In this document: piece by piece, positions 34,799 through 40,241 of the stretch
How the letters are laid out: the number at the start of each line of letters is the position of its first letter
How positions within the stretch are numbered: the first letter of the stretch is position 1
Assembly: GCA_029339505.1 (NCBI GenBank)
Contig: JAQISU010000094.1
Span: forward strand, 6,520,001 to 6,584,000
Length of the DNA: 64,000 nt
DNA from: Unio delphinus
Lineage: Eukaryota > Mollusca > Bivalvia > Unionida > Unionidae
Direction of reading: 5' to 3'
Program-made: the position numbers and the translations under genes
Notes under the pieces: generated by a model
Told to the model about the DNA's origin: nothing
Database searches by the model: none
What the model saw: the letters and a program-made list of their open reading frames with translations, nothing else

Positions 34799-36361
34799 AT
34801 TACTGTTGCTAGATACTAGCAAAAATCCATGAAAACTCTAGCGTTGGCGATTTTTGCTTGTCATATGCTGATGTCTCTGGACCTATCAGTGATGATAATG
34901 ATAGTCAAGCCATCCAAAGTAAGGGAGGGAATGAGAGAGGGGGAGAGAGAGACTGAATTTAGAAATGTTAATTAAACCAGAATAATGACTTAGATGAACT
35001 GTCATTATATTAAAATATTTTAATTACCTCTGGAAAAAAAAATGTCATTTGTTTAGTTATTTACTAGCACATGTTAAGTGCAATAATTCCTTTGTAAGAT
35101 TGAGAACCATGCAAAAATTTTAATGAGAGCAGTTGTTTTCTGTTTGAATGATATGTAATTTCACAATCCAACTAAATTCTTTCTGGCTTTGTTGAGTGTG
35201 TTTTATGTTTACTGGCCCTCCATGATAAATATCTTTCCCATGTGTTGGCATACCACTCAAAATGTCCCTGCCTATTTTATCAATAGTGTAGCTAGTGAAT
35301 TATGGGCTTCAGTATCAACACATTGTGTTTTTATCCACAAGCTCTTTAATGTCATCATGATGTCTTTCACATGGTCTTGAATATAATGTAAATTTAATCG
35401 TTACTCTTCAGTTGTGGTTTAAGATTACAACTTCTGCAACAATTAATATTAACATGGCCAGTTCATTTCCTATAAGGTACTGATCATTGAATTGGGGAAT
35501 GGCTGCAGTTTTATTTTGATTAGATATATCTTATTTTGTTTATAACAAGATAATTATTTTTTTCAAATTTTATAGTGGAAATAATATAGTGTTATTTTGC
35601 TTTAAATCAGAGAAAGGAATATTTGCAGCTGTTGACAGACAGAAGTTTAGGTTAAAGAAAAAGAAAAGTCGGCCCCCTACCCTCAGAACATTAGATGGCA
35701 GTTCCTAATATATTTGTTGTATAATGTATCACACTACATTGGGAAATACTGTGGTATAATGTATCACACTACATTGGGAAATACTGTGGTATAATGTGTC
35801 ACACTACATTGGGAAATACTGTGGTATAATGTGTCACACTACATTGGGGAATACTGTGGTATAATGTATCACAATACATTGGGAAATACTGTGGTATAAT
35901 GTGTCACACTACATTGGGAAATAAGGTGGTATAATGTGTCACACTACATTGGGAAATAAAGTGGTATAATATGTGTATCACACTGATTTGGGAAATACTG
36001 TTGTATACTGCAGTACAAAATGTTTCTTGGTACCCAGCTCCAGTTCGGTCATGGTGATGGCAGTAGTGGTAGTGGTGATGATGATAATGGCAGTGTATTG
36101 GTCATAGTAATGGCAGTAGTGGTAGTGGTGGTGATGTTGATGGTGGTGATGATGGTTATGTTGATTCTTCTGACTTTTTTTTTATTCCAGGAGGTAAATG
36201 CCGACCAGATGGATACAAATGCAGCATACATTCTCTTTTATGAGCAGGAAGGCATCAACTTCCATCAACTCATGCCAGATATTACAGGACATGAACCAGA
36301 TATACAGGAAATAGATGACGAGTTTGAATCAGACTTTAAGAAGATGTGTGTTCTGCAATAG
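1360..36361 (+). CDS. USP32: Ubiquitin carboxyl-terminal hydrolase 32, 3' part, 12 exons (spliced)
   Basis: A cysteine protease that removes ubiquitin from substrates; vertebrate USP32 acts on Golgi and endolysosomal membranes. The exons are 1360-1534, 2931-3082, 4334-4496, 13124-13371, 15502-15689, 20697-20783, 20995-21115, 23186-23377, 26903-27161, 28587-28738, 31408-31500 and 36191-36361. All borders are GT/AG and the phases fit, giving 2001 nt (666 residues plus TAG). In fragment numbering the zinc-finger pairs are Cys27/Cys30 and Cys420/Cys423. The histidine box is GGGHY with His589, Asn605-Asp606 follow in YNDSS, and the last four residues are a CVLQ prenylation box. Vertebrate USP32 is about 1600 residues, so the catalytic Cys box and the N-terminal EF-hand/DUSP region lie left of the window. 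USP6-like paralogues are less likely because the CaaX end and flanking blocks match USP32. Confidence 0.95.
1941..2156 (+). mobile_element. SINE-A copy, 5'-truncated
   Basis: Shares with the other six copies the central block GGCATTCAGCGTCATGAGG .. GGCCTGGTGTCAGGATAA .. GACTGGGTGGGA .. TGGCATGATGCCCCA .. TAGACATCAC .. TGTAGCGATATGACTGAA and a short CACACA tail. The tRNA-like head is missing. Confidence 0.8.
2531..2818 (+). mobile_element. SINE-A copy with tRNA-like head
   Basis: Begins with a tRNA-derived A-box region (GGTGGCCTAGTGGTTAG). A degraded B box, the SINE-A central block and a (CA)n tail at 2802-2816 follow. Close to full length for the family, with an eroded head. Confidence 0.8.
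2931..3082 (+). CDS. USP32: USP32 exon: fingers/ubiquitin-like insert start
   Basis: Acceptor TTAACAG ends at 2930; donor GTGAGT at 3083. Entering in phase 1 it encodes [19 protein letters not shown] and onward, the start of the insert between USP subdomains, and ends on a full codon. The product matches the USP32 block of the same position closely. Confidence 0.93.
3627..3692. repeat. Microsatellite (CATA)n/(CA)n
   Basis: ATAC tetranucleotides, then about 15 CA dinucleotides, then ATAC again, directly before SINE-B. Confidence 0.9.
3693..3932 (+). mobile_element. SINE-B copy, full length
   Basis: The tRNA-Ser/Leu-like head AGTGGCCGAGTGGTCTAAAG is followed by a long variable-arm-like stretch and B box GTGGGTTCGAGTCTA. 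The family body contains GAGAAAGCTCGCCAGTAGCT and TTCTTTCCGG, and the 3' end reads TGTATAGCCTAT .. GAAAAATGGCGTTAAACC followed by an A-rich tail. The head looks like a tRNA gene but lacks a foldable 3' acceptor arm, so it is not an independent tRNA. Confidence 0.88.
3946..4113. repeat. MITE-like repeat with short terminal inverted repeats
   Basis: Starts AAGTCCAAACCAACTGCAAA and ends GTTTGCAGTTTAACCTGACT, imperfect inverted ends around TGCAAAC/GTTTGCA. The words GTCCAGAT and CAGATC recur inside it and in related repeats at 340-740 and near 52130. The assignment rests only on these resemblances. Confidence 0.35.
4334..4496 (+). CDS. USP32: USP32 exon: PQDNQK block and acidic segment
   Basis: Acceptor GTTTCAG ends at 4333; donor GTAAGC at 4497. 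It encodes [20 protein letters not shown] then ELPPPSE and a less conserved charged stretch, and leaves in phase 1, which fits the next exon at 13124. Confidence 0.92.
4830..6450 (+). pseudogene. Decayed DIRS-like retroelement (RT end and RNase H region)
   Basis: No intact frame survives. Read across frames, 5280-5420 gives [16 protein letters not shown] and then YIRKHGGTN, which resembles the LEL..A.. and Y-I-K-x-GGT(R)SP signature of DIRS/Ngaro RNase H. Text further on resembles the region between RNase H and the tyrosine recombinase. Many stops and frame changes show it is dead. No split direct or inverted terminal repeats were identified, so class membership is provisional; another RT-type element remains possible. 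Confidence 0.45.
6518..6637. repeat. Two-copy tandem duplication, unit about 57 bp
   Basis: Both copies contain AATAGATT(A/T)TGATCAGC and GTGAAATATATTTTTGATAT with small differences. It lies just upstream of the first pogo-type element. Confidence 0.7.
6761..6798. repeat. Perfect 16-bp hairpin in the left end of pogo element 1
   Basis: TGGGACACGAAAAAAT, a six-base spacer AATTAT, then its exact reverse complement. It starts 19 bp inside the left terminus. Element 2 has an imperfect hairpin at the same distance built from a different sequence. Confidence 0.9.
8270..8640 (-). pseudogene. Pogo-type transposase N-terminus (CENP-B-like HTH), broken
   Basis: Starts ATG at 8640 (minus). The first reading gives [19 protein letters not shown] and then [20 protein letters not shown], the pattern of the first Psq/CENP-B helix-turn-helix of Tigger-like transposases. 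After in-frame stops, [20 protein letters not shown] and ICGE correspond to the second helix-turn-helix (GWlxxFkxRhnI..GE). Several stops and frame changes make it non-functional. Its catalytic part is missing or unrecognisable. Confidence 0.6.
10981..11612 (+). pseudogene. Pogo/Tigger-type DDE transposase, broken
   Basis: Three blocks of the DDE superfamily endonuclease are readable. At 10981 [10 protein letters not shown] holds the first Asp. From about 11066 the segment [20 protein letters not shown], then PPMIIFKG and EKAWMDE, matches the central core. At 11290-11350 [10 protein letters not shown] holds the second Asp, and from about 11525 QPLDVSI follows. Frame changes near 11056 and 11240 and a foldback insertion between IPRGCTG and the QPLDV block show it is dead. 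No intact N-terminal HTH was found upstream in this element. Confidence 0.75.
11384..11508. repeat. 125-bp foldback (arms about 55 bp) inside the transposase remnant
   Basis: The arms meet as AGGGTCT / AGACCCT around a 14-bp loop at 11437-11450. The inner 33 bp of each arm (for example TCTGTCCATG and CATGGACAGA) pair with three mismatches. Pairing continues more loosely outward to TGTACAGGGG / CTCCTGTGCACA. It interrupts the transposase between two normally adjacent conserved blocks. Confidence 0.85.
12350..12562 (+). mobile_element. SINE-A copy, 5'-truncated
   Basis: Family block from AAAGACTTATAGAACGGCAC through GTCTGGTGTCATGATAATGT, GGGTGGGACATAAT and TAGACATCACTATAAACTGT to a CACACA tail. 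The tRNA head is absent. Confidence 0.8.
13124..13371 (+). CDS. USP32: USP32 exon: Ser/Asn-rich linker and FIIGVHRKM
   Basis: Acceptor TTACAG ends at 13123; donor GTAAAT at 13372. Entering in phase 1 it encodes a Ser/Asn/Gly-rich linker of about 65 residues, then [12 protein letters not shown], which matches the start of the next conserved USP32 block. It ends on a full codon. The linker is low in conservation, as in the vertebrate protein. Confidence 0.92.
13700..14830. repeat. Degenerate tandem repeat, unit about 130-150 bp
   Basis: The motif (G)AAAATGGTG.CAAT(A/C)TGA.ATC.AGTATGGC(A/T)GCCA.......CATCTTGAAAATC appears near 13850, 13995, 14120, 14500 and 14790 with spacings of roughly 125-150 bp once the SINE-B insertion is removed. 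The copies are strongly diverged. Confidence 0.55.
14175..14405 (-). mobile_element. SINE-B copy, minus strand, diverged
   Basis: The reverse complement contains CACTGCCATCTCACCTCTTC, GAGAAAGCTTGCCAGTAGCT and a weak TTCTTT..CTCC region, in SINE-B order. It interrupts the degenerate satellite at 13700-14830. Confidence 0.65.
15502..15689 (+). CDS. USP32: USP32 exon: LYFLSSQK block
   Basis: Acceptor ATTCCAG ends at 15501; donor GTATGC at 15690. It encodes [20 protein letters not shown] followed by [10 protein letters not shown] and [12 protein letters not shown]. It leaves in phase 2 within a Cys codon completed by the next exon. Confidence 0.94.
15861..15909. repeat. (CA)n-rich microsatellite
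   Basis: Interrupted CACACA and CATGCACA runs. Confidence 0.85.
16813..16886. repeat. (AATAT)n microsatellite inside the hAT element
   Basis: About 14 copies of a five-base unit TAATA, downstream of the transposase stop. Confidence 0.9.
16968..18873 (-). pseudogene. hAT transposase, ZBED type, nearly intact but broken
   Basis: Start ATG at 18873 (minus); stop TAA 16968-16970; roughly 630 codons. In order: SKIWDYF lead-in, then a BED zinc finger (DCLVPQC, HLRAKH). At about 18500 MPFSM and PRYVIPSE are followed by SFTSDVWTS with the first catalytic Asp. At about 18140 VRDNGASM holds the second Asp, and HLGCFIHT follows. The C-terminal dimerisation region has DPVIYW and [11 protein letters not shown] with the catalytic Glu. 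Lesions: TAG at 18832-18834, a one-base frameshift near 18545, a frame change near 18015, and TAG at 17043-17045 (CDKR-like end reads through to AKNLEV). Fragments at 17043-17681, 17712-18065, 18224-18523 and 18547-18798 remain open. Confidence 0.9.
19240..19345 (+). repeat. Segment shared with pogo element 1 (inverted)
   Basis: Matches the reverse complement of about 8970-9065 over roughly 90 bp, including CTGCCAGTTCC.ACCCATAC and TTTGTTCAA.AATTAGTTGA. Weaker matches at 19430-19500 and 19575-19590 correspond to 8630-8720 and 7770-7790 in the same order. Probably a decayed piece of a related pogo element inside the hAT element. Confidence 0.55.
19980..20158. mobile_element. Short MITE, hAT-like ends
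   Basis: Terminal inverted repeats CAGGGGATCTCAAAC and GTTTGAGACCCCTG about 180 bp apart with no coding capacity. No clear 8-bp target duplication was seen, so the boundaries may be slightly off. Confidence 0.55.
20163..20330 (+). mobile_element. SINE-C copy, tRNA-like head
   Basis: TGGTAACTCAGTTGGTATAG and CTCTGGACTCAATCTGGTGG resemble the first half of a tRNA (D arm and anticodon arm) with a decayed B box. The 3' end AAAAGTACCATTAAAACTAA is similar to 32670-32702. Confidence 0.5.
20697..20783 (+). CDS. USP32: USP32 exon: [11 protein letters not shown] block
   Basis: Acceptor TTTTCAG ends at 20696; donor GTAAGA at 20784. Entering in phase 2 it encodes [20 protein letters not shown] and CARCPWF, leaving in phase 2. 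The Cys pair here and in the next exon forms a cysteine-rich patch also found in USP32. Confidence 0.94.
20995..21115 (+). CDS. USP32: USP32 exon: FCRGCKIDC block
   Basis: Acceptor TTTTAG ends at 20994; donor GTAAGT at 21116. It encodes [10 protein letters not shown], then [15 protein letters not shown], and ends on a full codon. The intron before it is only 211 bp. Confidence 0.95.
21116..23185 (+). other. USP32 intron; SINE-B and a possible hAT-end fragment
   Basis: Apart from SINE-B, CAGGGTTTCCACGCTACC at 22043 and the following AAGTCCTTGAATTT resemble one end of a non-autonomous hAT family also suggested at 23941. No second end was found. 22200-23185 holds nothing else recognisable. Confidence 0.6.
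21434..21680 (+). mobile_element. SINE-B copy, full length
   Basis: Head GAGTGGCCGAGTGGTCTAAA, body GAGAAAGCTTGCCAGTAGCT, 3' end TATTGTGCTGAAAAATGGCG followed by an A-rich tail. It differs from the 3693 copy by scattered substitutions. Confidence 0.88.
23186..23377 (+). CDS. USP32: USP32 exon: second zinc-finger knuckle
   Basis: Acceptor TATTTAG ends at 23185; donor GTAAGT at 23378. Exactly 64 codons. It contains [20 protein letters not shown] and CSKCKKHC, the second CxxC pair of the USP zinc ribbon, then [10 protein letters not shown] leading into the next exon. Confidence 0.95.
23437..23480. repeat. (CT)n microsatellite
   Basis: About 21 uninterrupted CT units. Confidence 0.95.
23941..24344. 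mobile_element. 404-bp MITE with 14-bp terminal inverted repeats
   Basis: CAGGATTCATACAG at the left, CTGTATGAAACCTG at the right (13 of 14 pair). Subterminal TCTTTGAA..GTCTTTGA words occur on both sides. The ends and size suit a hAT-derived non-autonomous element. The 8 bases outside each end (TACGTTGA and ATTGATGA) match poorly, so a target duplication cannot be claimed. Confidence 0.65.
24755..24990 (+). mobile_element. SINE-B copy, full length
   Basis: Head GAAGTGGCCGAGTTGTCTAA, GAGAAAGCTTGCCAGGAGCT, 3' end GCAGAAAAATGGTTTTAAAC and an AACAACAACA tail. Confidence 0.85.
25489..26126 (-). mobile_element. Possible piggyBac-like remnant between TTAA sites
   Basis: TTAA at 25489-25492 is followed by ACTCATTCAGCGCCAGC. 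TTAA at 26123-26126 is preceded by GATTGGGCCAAATTAG, so the two ends are only weakly inverted. A minus-strand 61-codon frame at 25731-25916 encodes an acidic stretch ([16 protein letters not shown]), a character common in piggyBac N-termini. No DDD core was found. Confidence 0.3.
26903..27161 (+). CDS. USP32: USP32 exon: LKRF motif
   Basis: Acceptor TTCCAG ends at 26902; donor GTACAG at 27162. It begins [20 protein letters not shown], then [13 protein letters not shown], and continues into a poorly conserved Ser/Asn-rich linker, ending in phase 1. The usual USP His in (I/V)HLKRF is Asn here (residue 445). This His is not the catalytic one, so activity need not be lost. Confidence 0.93.
27329..27372. 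repeat. (ATT)n microsatellite
   Basis: About 14 uninterrupted units. Confidence 0.95.
28070..28480 (+). pseudogene. FLYWCH-type zinc-finger domain fragment
   Basis: The open frame at 28114-28476 (and its extension upstream to about 28090) reads [20 protein letters not shown], then [15 protein letters not shown] and LLHNH, and then [18 protein letters not shown]. This is the FLYWCH layout (GxxF..W.C..C..H.H) followed by the linker common in MULE-associated proteins. The first zinc-ligand Cys after W is replaced by Tyr (WKY). A 68-bp imperfect direct duplication of its 3' end lies at 28368-28485. It sits inside a USP32 intron without a following transposase, so it is read as a MULE-type transposon remnant; a tiny independent gene is less likely. 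Confidence 0.65.
28587..28738 (+). CDS. USP32: USP32 exon: end of linker and YNLYAMS
   Basis: Acceptor TTGCAG ends at 28586; donor GTAAGT at 28739. Enters in phase 1, encodes a charged Ser-rich linker and then [10 protein letters not shown], the strand just before the histidine box. The linker between LKRF and this point is roughly 100 residues, much shorter than the vertebrate one. Confidence 0.93.
28881..28964. repeat. (AT)n microsatellite
   Basis: About 40 uninterrupted AT units. Confidence 0.97.
28965..29030. repeat. Dispersed repeat fragment (GCGCTTTA type)
   Basis: TTTGTATAGCGCCTAATC followed by GAAGCTCTAAGCGCTTTACA, a form I recall from widespread short invertebrate repeats. Single copy in the window. 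Confidence 0.35.
29292..29528 (+). mobile_element. SINE-A copy with tRNA-like head
   Basis: Head CAGTGGCCTAAATGGTCAGA, degenerate B box GGCTTGAACCCTGG, central block with CGGCCTGGTGTCAGGATAAT and GGGTGGGACATAATG. Its tail passes directly into the 39-bp minisatellite instead of a CA run. Confidence 0.82.
29529..30292. repeat. Minisatellite, 39-bp unit, about 19 copies
   Basis: Unit: TATACTTTATATGTAAAATA followed by TCACATCAGTTTATACATG (39 bp). Because 39 is divisible by three and the unit lacks stops in more than one frame, long frames run through it (up to 258 codons, 29531-30307, repeating a 13-residue unit). It lies inside a USP32 intron, so this is not considered coding. Confidence 0.95.
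31408..31500 (+). CDS. USP32: USP32 exon: catalytic histidine box
   Basis: Acceptor TTTCAG ends at 31407; donor GTAAGT at 31501. Exactly 31 codons encode [20 protein letters not shown] and [10 protein letters not shown]. The His in GGGHY is the catalytic base; Asn/Asp in YNDSS provide the third catalytic position. No substitution at catalytic positions. Confidence 0.96.
32540..32702 (+). mobile_element. SINE-like fragment, SINE-C type
   Basis: TCGGGTTGTCTTTGAGCAAG and GCACTTTATT are words seen in tRNA-derived SINE bodies. The end GAAATTGCCATTAAAAACCA followed by ACCAACCA resembles the SINE-C end at 20330. The head is missing or unrecognisable. Confidence 0.4.
33057..33187. repeat. Compound microsatellite (ATGT)n (GT)n (AT)n
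   Basis: About 10 ATGT units, a short GT run, then about 32 AT units ending at the left end of the MITE. Confidence 0.95.
33188..34013. mobile_element. Tigger/pogo-like MITE inserted in a TA microsatellite
   Basis: Left end CAGTCGACTCCGGTTAACTG. The right end reverse-complemented reads CAGTGGACTCCACTTAACTG (16 of 20 match). TGTGCAGTTAACC-type words recur near both ends (33234, 33248, 33834, 33900-33935, 33990). TA precedes the left end, and AT runs lie on both sides. No coding capacity. Size 826 bp. Confidence 0.75.
34019..34091. repeat. (AT)n microsatellite, right of the MITE
   Basis: About 35 AT units; probably the other half of the tract ending at 33187. Confidence 0.95.
34728..34796. 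repeat. (CT)n microsatellite
   Basis: About 33 CT units. Confidence 0.95.
35717..36010. repeat. Minisatellite, 35-bp unit, about 8 copies
   Basis: Unit TGTGGTATAATGTATCACAC followed by TACATTGGGAAATAC, with a few substitutions and one irregular copy near 35965. Ends about 180 bp before the last USP32 exon. Confidence 0.95.
36191..36361 (+). CDS. USP32: USP32 terminal exon with CaaX end
   Basis: Acceptor ATTCCAG ends at 36190; 56 codons and TAG at 36359-36361. It encodes [20 protein letters not shown] (the last USP-fold strand), an acidic tail and MCVLQ. The final CVLQ is a CaaX prenylation motif, identical to my recollection of the vertebrate USP32 end, and implies membrane anchoring. Confidence 0.96.
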   Translation, partial: EVNADQMDTNAAYILFYEQEGINFHQLMPDITGHEPDIQEIDDEFESDFKKMCVLQ

Positions 36362-37059
36362 CCAACACTTTACCCCATTTAAAAGTCACCAGTAAAGCAA
36401 GAAGGAACTTTGATGGGACAAAAAACTAACTCAAAAAGATTTGAAGATATCAGTTGTTCATTCCAGTATGTGACATGTCAGATACAATGTAGTTTTATTA
36501 ATCTGACAAATTGGTTGCCATTCATAATGATTGATATAGCCAGCTGTATGAAAAAACAGGTTGAATTTAAAGAGTATGTTGGGATATAAAAGAAAGATTA
36601 ACTGATCTTTATTATTTTTGTCAAGCCAGCCTTGGCAGTGCTAAGTATAATAATCAAATTGGCATCTGTGCGCATGTCCATCTTTCCATCCATCCATCCA
36701 TCCATCATATTCTGCATGTGTATACAGTTAGCTATGGAGTTATATTACTTGGTACATGGATACATTTTTATATACACAACACTTACTTACCAAACTTTTG
36801 GAATGGGCTCAACTTGTCGGACATGGCCAGCATCATGTCCCACTATTTGAGATATTGAACAGACCTCTGATAAAGGCATCTGATTGGTCTGTTATATATC
36901 GCATTGTGTTTATAACCAGGTCAGGTCTCAGACTCATTCAAATAAAGCAGGTGTCTTAAATGGTTTTCATGAAACCTCTGCCATTCATAATGTCATATGA
37001 AAGTAGTAGTTGGTTAAGTGAAATAGGATAAGTAAGACTAGACTGGTTTTGTGTCAAGT
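36362..37059 (+). other. USP32 3' UTR (probable start of)
   Basis: AT-rich sequence after the stop, with an AATAAA at 36941. The true 3' end cannot be fixed; later AATAAA words could also be used. Confidence 0.5.
36941..36946 (+). terminator. Candidate polyadenylation signal AATAAA
   Basis: Canonical hexamer about 580 bp after the USP32 stop, followed by GTGTCTTAAATGG, a weak GT-rich element. Only a candidate. Confidence 0.35.
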
Positions 37060-37689
37060 TCATCCCTTGCATGCACATTACTAATTCATTCAGGTATGTC
37101 CCTGCATGGACATTACTGTTTCAATCAGATATATCCCTGGATGGAAATTACCATTACAGCATGGACGATATGATTACAGTCAGGTATATCCCTGGATGGA
37201 CAATACGATTCCAGTCAGGTATATTACTGGATGGACAGTACCATTACAGTCAGGTTCATTCATGCATGAACATTGTCATTACACTTAGGCTCATCCCTGC
37301 ATGGACAAGACCATTACAGTCAGGTTTCTCTTTAAATGTATAGTACCATTACAATCAGATTCATTCCTGCATGGACAATACCATTGCAGTCATGTTTACT
37401 CATGCATGGAGAGTAAATATTACAGTCAGCGTGGATAAGGTCAAGCCATACAATACCATTGCACTTATGTTCATCTCAGCATAGTTGATACCATTAGAAT
37501 AAGGTTCATTCTTGCATGGACAATACATGTACCATTAAAGTCAGGTTCATCCCTGCATGAAAAATACTATTAAATCCAGTTTCACCCCTGCATTGGACAA
37601 TACTCTTACAGTCAGGTTCATTTCTGCATGGACACTACTATTACAGTCTGGTTCATTCCTGCATGGACAATACTATTAGAGTCAGGTTC

Positions 37690-37826
37690 ATGCCAGTAGC
37701 TTGTTGGGTTGGTGGTTCTTTCTGGGGTTTTCCTGCTTTCTTCCTCCATGGTTAATACTGGCTGTCATGTATAGCCTATCTTGTGCTGAAAAATGGTATT
37801 AAATTCTATGACGGCAACAACAGTCA
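37690..37826 (+). mobile_element. SINE-B 3' fragment inside the array
   Basis: GCCAGTAGCTTGTTGGGTTG, TTCTTTCTGG, TGTATAGCCTATCTTGTGCT and GAAAAATGGTATTAAA in SINE-B order; the tRNA head is absent. Confidence 0.8.
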
Positions 37827-37888
37827 TTTCATTCCTGAATGAACAATGCCATTACAGTCAGTTTCATTCCTGCATGAACAATACTATT

Positions 37889-38079
37889 CAGAGGCGTAAC
37901 TTGGGGGGGGGGGGGGGGGGCAGAGGGGGACAGATGTCCTTGGGCACCAGACTAGTCTGTCGGCGTTACATTGGGTGATGGTGATTTTATTGATGAAGAT
38001 AATGGGTTTCAGAGTTGAGGGGGAGGATGTAAAAATGAATCTTCTCCCTGGGCTCCAAACACTCTAGCTATACCTCTGA
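37889..38079. mobile_element. 191-bp hAT-type MITE inside the array
   Basis: Left end CAGAGGCGTAAC and right end TAGCTATACCTCTG are inverted. The 8 bases outside are ATACTATT (37881-37888) and ATACCATT (38080-38087), a target duplication with one mismatch that is itself part of the host array unit. A G-run of about 18 lies near the left end. Confidence 0.8.
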
Positions 38080-38894
38080 TACCATTACAATTAGTTTAAT
38101 TTCTGCATGGACAATACCATCACAGTCAGGTTTATCCCTGCACGGACAATACCATTACAGTCAGGTTTATCCCTGCGTGGACAATACTATCACAGTCAGG
38201 TTTATCCCTGCATGGATAGTACCAGTTATATTTAGGTTCATTCCTGCATGGACGGAAAATATTAGTCAGCTTTATCCCAGCATAGATAAGGTCAATCCAT
38301 GTATGAACAATACCATTACTCTCATGTTCATCCCCGCTTAGACAGTGCCATTACAGACAGGTTCATTCCTGCATGAACAATACCATTACAGTCAGGTTCA
38401 ACCCAGCATGGGCAATACCATTACCACTACAATCAGGTTCATTCCTACATGGACAATACTATTACAGTACGGTTCATCCCTGCTTGGATAGTACGGTTAC
38501 TTTCAAGTTCATTTCTGCATGGTCGATACCATTACAGTCTGGTTCAACCCTGTATGGCAATACCATTGCAGTTTGGTTCAACCCTGCATGGACAATGCCA
38601 TTAGAGTCAGGTTCAACCCTGCATGGACAATGCCATTACAGTTTGGTTCAACCCTGCATGGACAATACCATTACAGTCAGGTTCAACCCTGCATGGACAA
38701 TGCCATTACAGTCAGGTTCAACCCTGCATGGACAATACCATTACAGTCAGGTTCAACCCTGCATGGACAATACCATTACAGTTTGGTTTAACCCTGCATG
38801 GACAATACCATTACAGTTTGGTTTAACCCTGCATGGACAATACCATTACAGTCAGGTTCAACCCTGCATGGACAATACCATTACAGTTTGGTTT

Positions 38895-39397
38895 AACCCT
38901 GCATGGACTTTAGTATTAGAGTCAGCTTGTGCCTGGACAATACCATTACAGTTTGGTTTAACCCTGCATGGACTTTAGTATTAGAGTCAGCTTGTGCCTG
39001 GACAATACCATTACAGTTTGGCTTGACCCTGCATGGACTTTAGTATTAGAGTCAGCTTGTGCCTGGACAATACCATTATAGTTTGGTTTAACCCTGCATG
39101 GACTTTAGTATTAGAGTCAGCTTGTGCCTGGACAATACCATTACAGTTTGGTTTAACCCTGCATGGACTTTAGTATTAGAGTCAGCTTGTGCCTGGACAA
39201 TACCATTACAGTTTGGTTTAACCCTGCATGGACTTTAGTATTAGAGTCAGCTTGTGCCTGGACAAGTTTGGTTTAACCCTGCATGGACTTTAGTATTAGA
39301 GTCAGCTTGTGCCTGGACAATACCATTACAGTTTGGTTTAACCCTGCATGGACTTTAGTATTAGAGTCAGCTTGTGCCTGGACAATACCATTACAGT
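38895..39397. repeat. 65-bp higher-order repeat, 8 copies
   Basis: GACTTTAGTATTAGAGTCAG begins at 38906, 38971, 39036, 39101, 39166, 39231, 39286 and 39351. All spacings are 65 bp except one of 55 bp, where TACCATTACA was lost. Each unit is a diverged dimer of the 35-bp monomer. Confidence 0.95.
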
Positions 39398-40063
39398 ATC
39401 CAGCAGCAATGTGAAAATTGGATGCAATTGTTTTTAAAAAGATTATGATATTCAAGATATTTTTGGATGGTTGAGATTATAGTGACATGAAACTTATGTA
39501 ATTCAGAATCACGGGAGAAAAGAAAGATTTTAGTGTCAGCATGTCAAAAAAATGTTTTAGGAAGGTTTTAACAAACTTTATTTAATTAAAATGTTGAGAG
39601 ATTTTAATGTCACACAAACAATGCTTCCTTACAATAAAATACCTGTTTATAACACTGGGCATACTATACAAAATGGGTATGATCATTGATGTCACTTTTA
39701 AAAAACTTGATATATCACATGGGTTTGGTCATTTAAAATGACTTGCTGGCCACTGTACTAGTTGAGTTGCATTTTTCCATATATTATATCCCAGTATTAG
39801 ACAACTTTACATGTATCACACACTTTTTTGGCTCCCTTGGACAATGTTATAGTGAGGAAATGTGCTATGCTATCTTAGCAAAACAAGAAAATTGTGAGAG
39901 ATCCAGTCACATCTCAAAGCCTGCTATCAATTTAATCATGTGTAAAAAAACAATTTGGGAACAATTAAAAGAAAGGTTATTTTTTCTGTGTTTTTGTCTA
40001 AACTGTCAAAATTTTAACACATTACAACAAAAATGACTTGCTGGCCACTATTCTCACTGGTTG
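39398..40063. other. Intergenic, nothing recognised
   Basis: AT-rich, no repeat copy and no protein-like frame noticed. Confidence 0.5.
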
Positions 40064-40241
40064 TGTGTAAGTGTTGTGTAATAACAGACACCCTAAAAGC
40101 TTGTTACCTGGCTTGTTGGTTTTGTGTAAGTGTTGTGTGATAACAGACCACCCTAAAAGCTTGTTACCTGGCTTGTTGGTTTTGTGTAAGTGTTGTGTAA
40201 TAACAGACACCCTAAAAGCTTGTTACCTGGCTTGTTGGTTC
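40064..40241. repeat. Tandem repeat, unit about 60 bp, 3 copies
   Basis: GTGTAAGTGTTGTGTAATAA .. ACCCTAAAAGCTTGTTACCT .. GGCTTGTTGGTTTT, three nearly identical copies starting at 40065, 40124 and 40184. Confidence 0.95.

Larger units (their letters stand above)
31501..36190 (+). other. Last USP32 intron (4.7 kb)
   Basis: 31501-32540 and 34092-34727 show no recognised feature. The remainder carries a SINE-C-like fragment, microsatellites, a Tigger-like MITE and a 35-bp minisatellite, listed separately. A GTGGTGATGATG-rich low-complexity tract lies just before the acceptor (36044-36172). Confidence 0.8.
37060..39397. repeat. Satellite-like tandem array, 35-bp unit
   Basis: Unit CATGGACAATACCATTACAG followed by TCAGGTTCATCCCTG. 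Copies are diverged at the left, more uniform from 38360, and dimerised at the right. Frames of up to 201 codons (38373-38978) cycle through the three phases of the unit and are not genes. It is interrupted by a SINE-B fragment and a MITE. Confidence 0.95.

Noticed and set aside
36020..36190. Extension of the last exon leftwards ([15 protein letters not shown] text)
   Set aside because: Low-complexity GTGGTGATG tract; the acceptor at 36190 gives an exact match to the conserved block.
38373..38978. 201-codon open frame with PAWT..HGQYHY repeats
   Set aside because: It cycles through three phases of a 35-bp non-coding tandem unit.
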